This document shows positions 28,953 through 32,217 of a DNA stretch of 32,217 bases, piece by piece (position 1 is the first letter of the stretch; each line of letters begins with the position of its first letter). The notes beneath the pieces were generated by a model. The model saw nothing but the letters and a program-made list of their open reading frames with translations. It did no database searches and was not told the DNA's origin. The stretch is from Aliterella atlantica CENA595 (GTDB lineage: Bacteria; Cyanobacteriota; Cyanobacteriia; Cyanobacteriales; Chroococcidiopsidaceae). The stretch spans positions 1-32,217 of the forward strand of contig NZ_JYON01000040.1 of assembly GCF_000952155.1 (NCBI RefSeq). The letters run 5' to 3'. Position numbers and translations under genes: made by a program.

Positions 28953-30292
28953 TGTTTGAATAGAGGTAAATCGTCTAGAGAACATTCAATAAGTTTGGCA
29001 TTGTCATAATCTTCAGATTTCAACCATAAATTATCATCAATGCCCACATCAATATCAAACTCCTGTAATTCATCAAATTCCAGGAATTGATATTTTGGAT
29101 TAATCAGGTGCATTTGAGCCTTTGTTTTTAAATACTCAGCCCACATGAATACTTGACCGAGTACAGCAGCGTTCTTCTCTTGTCTTTTTATACCGTTAAG
29201 TTTATCCATATAATACTTGTCTAAAACATAGCCGTCTATAGTGAAGTAATAGGTAGGCGTAATCTCTAAATACCACAGAGAATCGATGCGTTGAAATTGC
29301 CCCTCAAATGCTGAATGCCTATAGTAAGCAACCTCTTGAGAGTTTTTCTTGAAATAACTTTGAAATACGTCTCGGTGCGTTTTCTTTACAATACTTTGGT
29401 AATAAAAGCTGCGTGTAGTTAAATCCTTATTAGGTTTAAAGTAGTAACACTTTTTCTCTTTGCTATATGCTAAATCTGATTTAACTTTTTCACGAAGAGA
29501 TTTATTGAGGAGCCAAACAAACTCCCTCTGTTTATCCATATTGTTTGAGTCAGCCCATTCTTCTATATCAAACCTTTCAACAGTAGCGATGTCGCATACT
29601 TCATTCCAAGGAGGTTCTCTAAGATTATGAAAGCTGAGAAGAAGATTGTCTTTTAATATCCACTCTTCGCCAAAACTTCTGCCAAGTTTAAGTAAGGCTG
29701 AGTAAACAATTGAAGAATCTTGCTGCATTGTGTCTGCTACATAAAGATAATCGCTAAACTTTGAGACTCTGAGTAAATTGGAATAAATACGTTCCTTTTT
29801 TGGACGCGGTGCGAGATATACACCGGAGGTTCCTGGCACTGCCAGCTTGATTAAGGCTTCTGTGCAAGTTTCATCAAATCGATCTTTTTTCTTGTCGAAA
29901 AGAACTTTATGCGATTGCCGTCTAGCTAAAGAGCTAAAATAATCTTTAACTGAAACCCAGTAAGCTTCATCTGTATCTATACGTGAAACAACCAAAATTA
30001 CAGGAGCATTACCTTGGAGCCAATAGTTAATATCTTTGGGTTCGCAGCGCCACTCAAAGCTTGCTTCTGTCTCAGCTTGAAATCGGTTTTTTTGCCTTGC
30101 TTTACTCTGAACTTGAATAATTAAGTTAGTTACCTCTTCAGTAACTGGGTCACGAATTTCAATAAAACCATCAGTTCCAGCTTCTACTCCTCCAGTTGCG
30201 TACCAAAGAAAACCCATGCGGAGGACAATTCTTTCAATCAGGTTGATGCCTTGCTGCCCAATAATGTCCCCTTGACCAATCTTCTTTGACAC
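28949..30292 (-). CDS. DUF4365 nuclease-APAZ effector of short Ago system (DREN-APAZ, SPARDA)
   Basis: A 447-residue protein from GTG 30292. Residues about 1-165 resemble DUF4365, a PD-(D/E)XK-type nuclease fold: helix with E20, then D41 in AGTDGFIEI, and the QxK variant Q62-S-K64 in IIQVQSKA. The remaining about 280 residues would be the APAZ domain that replaces the N and PAZ lobes and binds the Ago. Its stop overlaps the Ago start, so one complex is made. In SPARDA, target recognition triggers this nuclease to degrade DNA and RNA in the cell. A longer TTG start at 30403 would add a hydrophobic stretch that looks like translated promoter DNA. Confidence 0.88.
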   Translation of the reverse strand: MSKKIGQGDIIGQQGINLIERIVLRMGFLWYATGGVEAGTDGFIEIRDPVTEEVTNLIIQVQSKARQKNRFQAETEASFEWRCEPKDINYWLQGNAPVILVVSRIDTDEAYWVSVKDYFSSLARRQSHKVLFDKKKDRFDETCTEALIKLAVPGTSGVYLAPRPKKERIYSNLLRVSKFSDYLYVADTMQQDSSIVYSALLKLGRSFGEEWILKDNLLLSFHNLREPPWNEVCDIATVERFDIEEWADSNNMDKQREFVWLLNKSLREKVKSDLAYSKEKKCYYFKPNKDLTTRSFYYQSIVKKTHRDVFQSYFKKNSQEVAYYRHSAFEGQFQRIDSLWYLEITPTYYFTIDGYVLDKYYMDKLNGIKRQEKNAAVLGQVFMWAEYLKTKAQMHLINPKYQFLEFDELQEFDIDVGIDDNLWLKSEDYDNAKLIECSLDDLPLFKQ

Positions 30293-30952
30293 AACCTTGT
30301 AAGTTAATTTGGACGAGTATAGCTTAAATAGTACAAAAATACTATATTTTATGGGGTTGGGTAAGCATATTAGGAAAATAGTTACTAACTTAAACCAGGA
30401 CAAATTGTATGGTAAGGAGTTTGACAGTGCCTAGCCCCACTTTTTACGATCTCCATAAGGTAGACTAGCTCCGTCTCACAAAAGTTGTATTGAGCCAGCG
30501 TCAAGCACTCGCTTGCTCGTGTCCCAGCGTGTTTCTAAGCTCATAACTGGCTGGCGTGTGTCCGGTCGAGATGACAGTTTCGACTATCTCCAGCCAGAGC
30601 GATGTCGTTAGAAACCTCTATGCCAAGGGCATCTTAGAGATAGGCATCTTAGTATGTCAATTTAGCCGACACGGGGTAGAGCGAAGGAAAGTGCAACCAA
30701 GTGCAGCATAGAACTATAACCCTTATACAGCAATAGTTACAGTAATTTAGCTAAAGAACAGTCACAATCGCGGAAAGATAAGCGGAACTAATAATTTTCT
30801 TAAATACGTACAACCAGGAAACTTTACCTAAAACAGAACTTGGAGCGCACGAAAACCTATAAATCAAAGCTTTATGACTGCGTTTTTATTTGGAAAGACA
30901 TTGCCTAAAAGGAGATAAACTAGGCAAAGTTGCAATTTGTATTACTTATCAT
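30293..30952. other. 660-bp intergenic region upstream of the Ago operon
   Basis: No credible ORF. The right side of the Ago operon (30293-30400) is AT-rich and probably holds its promoter. At 30531-30615 is a nested stem structure, and 30628-30652 carries GGCATCTTAG twice with 15-bp period. The remainder up to 30952 shows nothing I can name. Confidence 0.5.
30531..30615. ncRNA. Nested three-stem structured element, unknown
   Basis: Three perfect stems nest inside each other: GTTTCTAA/TTAGAAAC (30531 and 30608), CTGGCTGG/CCAGCCAG (30547 and 30590) and GTCGA/TCGAC (30565 and 30580). Such order is unlikely by chance over 85 bp. It may be a small RNA, an origin-like secondary structure, or the relic of a palindromic mobile element. 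Orientation and function are unknown. Confidence 0.5.
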
Positions 30953-31291
30953 TCAAGCCGAAAAATGGGTCGGGCGACGTGACGTTATCCTAAGTTGCCC
31001 CTGGTTGCACGAACCTTCTATTTCCGCCAAGTCCTCCGGCTTCAATAATTCTAATTGCTGCTGATTCGATAAAACTTGCTGAACCATCAAAGTATTGATA
31101 TACACTAAGCAAGTTTGTAACAAATGAAGTGATAATACTGCTAATTCCTGGTCTTCCAATCGATTTGTAGCGATTTCGCCGCCTTTGCCATAGAAGATAA
31201 AACTGTTAGCACTGTCCCAATTCTCTACCACATTTAGCCCTTCATTAATCTCACGCCGCAGAGCAACTGACTGTAAATACAGCAGGGGCAA
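30953..31291 (-). pseudogene. Remnant of a second Tn3-family TnpA (C-terminal part)
   Basis: About 90 residues match the extreme C-terminal part of a Tn3 transposase: LRREINEGLNVVENWDSANS (catalytic Glu region), FYGKGGEIATNRLEDQEL, LLQTCLVYINTLMVQQVL and KPEDL. The rest of the transposase is gone, and the C-terminal end diverges after KPEDL. The sequence differs clearly from TnpA at 9.5-12.5 kb, so this is a relic of an older, different insertion. An ORF of 112 residues is still open but should not be functional. Confidence 0.88.
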
Positions 31292-31417
31292 CTACCAGAT
31301 ATTGAGGCTGTCCGCGAGCGCATCCTTTCCGGTCTGAGGGTAGGGAAGCAGTCGCCGGAATACAAGCGGACGAAGGCAGTGATAAACCGCTTTATCTCTG
31401 AATTGCAATCAAAGTGA
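31289..31417 (+). pseudogene. C-terminal remnant of an unidentified gene
   Basis: In the frame starting at CAA 31289, about 42 codons read like real protein (LPDIEAVRERILSGLRVGKQ, then EYKRTKAVINRFISEL) and end at TGA 31415-31417. The frame is closed by a stop just upstream where the TnpA remnant begins, so this looks like the tail of a gene cut by that insertion or rearrangement. The family is not recognised. Confidence 0.45.
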
Positions 31418-31456
31418 AGAGCAGAGGCACGGGTTCTTGATGGCGAGTCCACTTTC

Positions 31457-31462
31457 TATAAT
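31457..31462 (+). promoter_or_regulatory. Promoter -10 box for the TPR gene
   Basis: A consensus TATAAT lies 28 bp before the GTG start, with a weak -35 (TTCTTG) 17 bp upstream. Spacing to the ribosome site AAGGG is reasonable. Confidence 0.5.
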
Positions 31463-31489
31463 TCATAATGAACTTAGAAGGGAAAAGCC

Positions 31490-32217
31490 GTGAAAATTAT
31501 GAACGCTATTTACCGAACTATATCTATTTTCGGAGTTACTGCGGTCTTAGGTGGACTAGTTCCCGCTGCCTTTGGTCAATCGCCTCAAACATCTATAGTT
31601 CAATCTCAGGCTGTGAATTACCTAAATCGGGGTTTAGACAAGGTGAAGCGAGGAGACTACCAAGGAGCAATCGCTGAATACACCCAAGCTATTAGTGCTA
31701 ATCCCAAGTTAACAGTTGCTTACATTAACAGAGGGATGGTACACCATAACTTAGGGGACTTTAAAAGAGCGATTGCTGATTTCGATCTAGCTTTAAAACT
31801 TGAACCAAATTCTGCTCAGGCTTACTACAACCGAGGTGAAGCCCGTACAGATATCGGAGACTTGCCAGGAGCGATCGCTGACTTAGATCGAGCTATTGGG
31901 CTTAATCCTAGATATATTGAAGCCTACAACAACCGAGCAGTTGCACGCGCTTCCTTGGGTGATACGCAGAAGGCGATTGCAGATTTAGATCGAGTCATCA
32001 AGCTCAATCCCAAATATGTCGATGCTTACTACAACCGAGGTAACGCTCGAACTGAAATAGGTGATGCTAATGGAGCAATTTCTGATTACAATCAAGCCCT
32101 ACGCCTCCAACCCGATTTAGCGGAAGCCTATGGTAATCGAGGACTTCTCTATGCCGAGACAGGAAACAAGCAGGCAGCTTTATCCGACTTGCACCAAGCA
32201 GCCCAACTCTTTGCCAA
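31490..32217 (+). CDS. Exported TPR-repeat protein (5' part; continues at base 1)
   Basis: The frame starts at GTG 31490 with AAGGG 7 bp upstream (alternative ATG 31499), runs off the window end and finishes at base 188, giving 262 residues on the circle. A signal peptide (SIFGVTAVLGGLVPAAFGQS) is followed by six 34-residue TPR units, each with the pattern A-Y-x-N-R-G-x-x-x-x-x-x-G-D-x-x-x-A-I-x-D-x-x-x-A-I-x-L-x-P. TPR proteins are protein-protein scaffolds. This one would act in the periplasm or lumen, and the partner is unknown. It is common in cyanobacteria and need not be plasmid-specific. Confidence 0.92.
   Translation, partial: MKIMNAIYRTISIFGVTAVLGGLVPAAFGQSPQTSIVQSQAVNYLNRGLDKVKRGDYQGAIAEYTQAISANPKLTVAYINRGMVHHNLGDFKRAIADFDLALKLEPNSAQAYYNRGEARTDIGDLPGAIADLDRAIGLNPRYIEAYNNRAVARASLGDTQKAIADLDRVIKLNPKYVDAYYNRGNARTEIGDANGAISDYNQALRLQPDLAEAYGNRGLLYAETGNKQAALSDLHQAAQLFA
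32091..32217. repeat. Terminal overlap copy (circular junction), right
   Basis: Identical to 1-127. See the left copy. Confidence 0.93.

Noticed and set aside
30293..30403. N-terminal 37-residue extension of the DUF4365-APAZ gene from a TTG
   Set aside because: AT-rich, encodes a hydrophobic tail unlike the family, and overlaps the likely promoter. GTG 30292 gives the usual length.
31286..31294. GGGGCAACT as a partner inverted repeat to AAGTTGCCCC at 30992-31001
   Set aside because: Only nine bases agree, the two face away from each other around the tnpA remnant, and flanking 5-mers do not match.
1..32217. tRNA or rRNA genes
   Set aside because: No cloverleaf-like or rRNA-like sequence was recognised in any gap.

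Overview
The window is a complete circular replicon that was written out linearly with a terminal overlap. Bases 1-127 are identical to bases 32091-32217, and one TPR gene runs across the junction in frame, so the real molecule is a circle of about 32,090 bp. The content is that of a mobilisable plasmid from a cyanobacterium, probably filamentous or Chroococcidiopsis-like. The reasons are repeated HIP1 octamers (GCGATCGC) in many genes, a ZiaR/ZiaA zinc pair with a SmtB-type operator, a VKOR-thioredoxin fusion, a group 2 sigma factor, and a DUF3854/D5-type primase-helicase typical of cyanobacterial plasmids. The host assignment is inference.

Layout. (i) 0.3-9.4 kb is a metal and redox island: CPBP protease, CDF transporter, YnfA-like membrane protein, VKOR-Trx disulfide protein, Zn/Cd-type P1B ATPase with its divergent ArsR/SmtB repressor, an exported protein, a HupE/UreJ permease under a cobalamin riboswitch, and an NRAMP (MntH) transporter. 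(ii) 9.44-13.38 kb is an intact Tn3-family transposon with 38-bp inverted repeats and 5-bp ATATA target duplications. It carries tnpA and a tyrosine recombinase and no cargo. (iii) 13.4-14.4 kb is non-coding and holds a dense array of short GACC-anchored repeats in both orientations, with large palindromes. (iv) 14.4-18.6 kb is a mobilisation module: a TraK/TraL/TraM-like operon divergent from a MobV relaxase that is fused to DUF3991/Toprim primase-like domains. A candidate oriT region lies between them. (v) 18.7-20.8 kb has an unknown protein and a sigma factor translationally coupled to a small helical protein. (vi) 21.0-27.3 kb is replication and maintenance: a CopG-like RHH protein, a large Rep-like primase-helicase with iteron-like repeats inside its coding sequence, a GNAT protein with a small partner, a XerD-like recombinase, and a ParA/RHH partition pair flanked by palindromic sites. 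(vii) 27.5-30.3 kb is a two-gene short prokaryotic Argonaute system (DUF4365 nuclease-APAZ plus MID-PIWI Ago), which matches the SPARDA type of anti-plasmid/anti-phage defence. (viii) 30.3-31.5 kb is a graveyard with a structured non-coding element, a Tn3 tnpA remnant and another gene remnant, followed by the junction-spanning TPR gene.

How it fits together. Backbone functions (Rep, CopG-like regulator, ParA/RHH, XerD-like resolvase, MobV with TraKLM-like helpers) keep and spread the plasmid. The metal island probably gives the host zinc export and acquisition of cobalt and manganese. The short Ago system probably acts as abortive defence against competing invaders. The most unusual items are the array at 13.5-14.35 kb, the inverted intragenic iterons in rep, the plasmid-borne short Ago operon and the relaxase-Toprim fusion.
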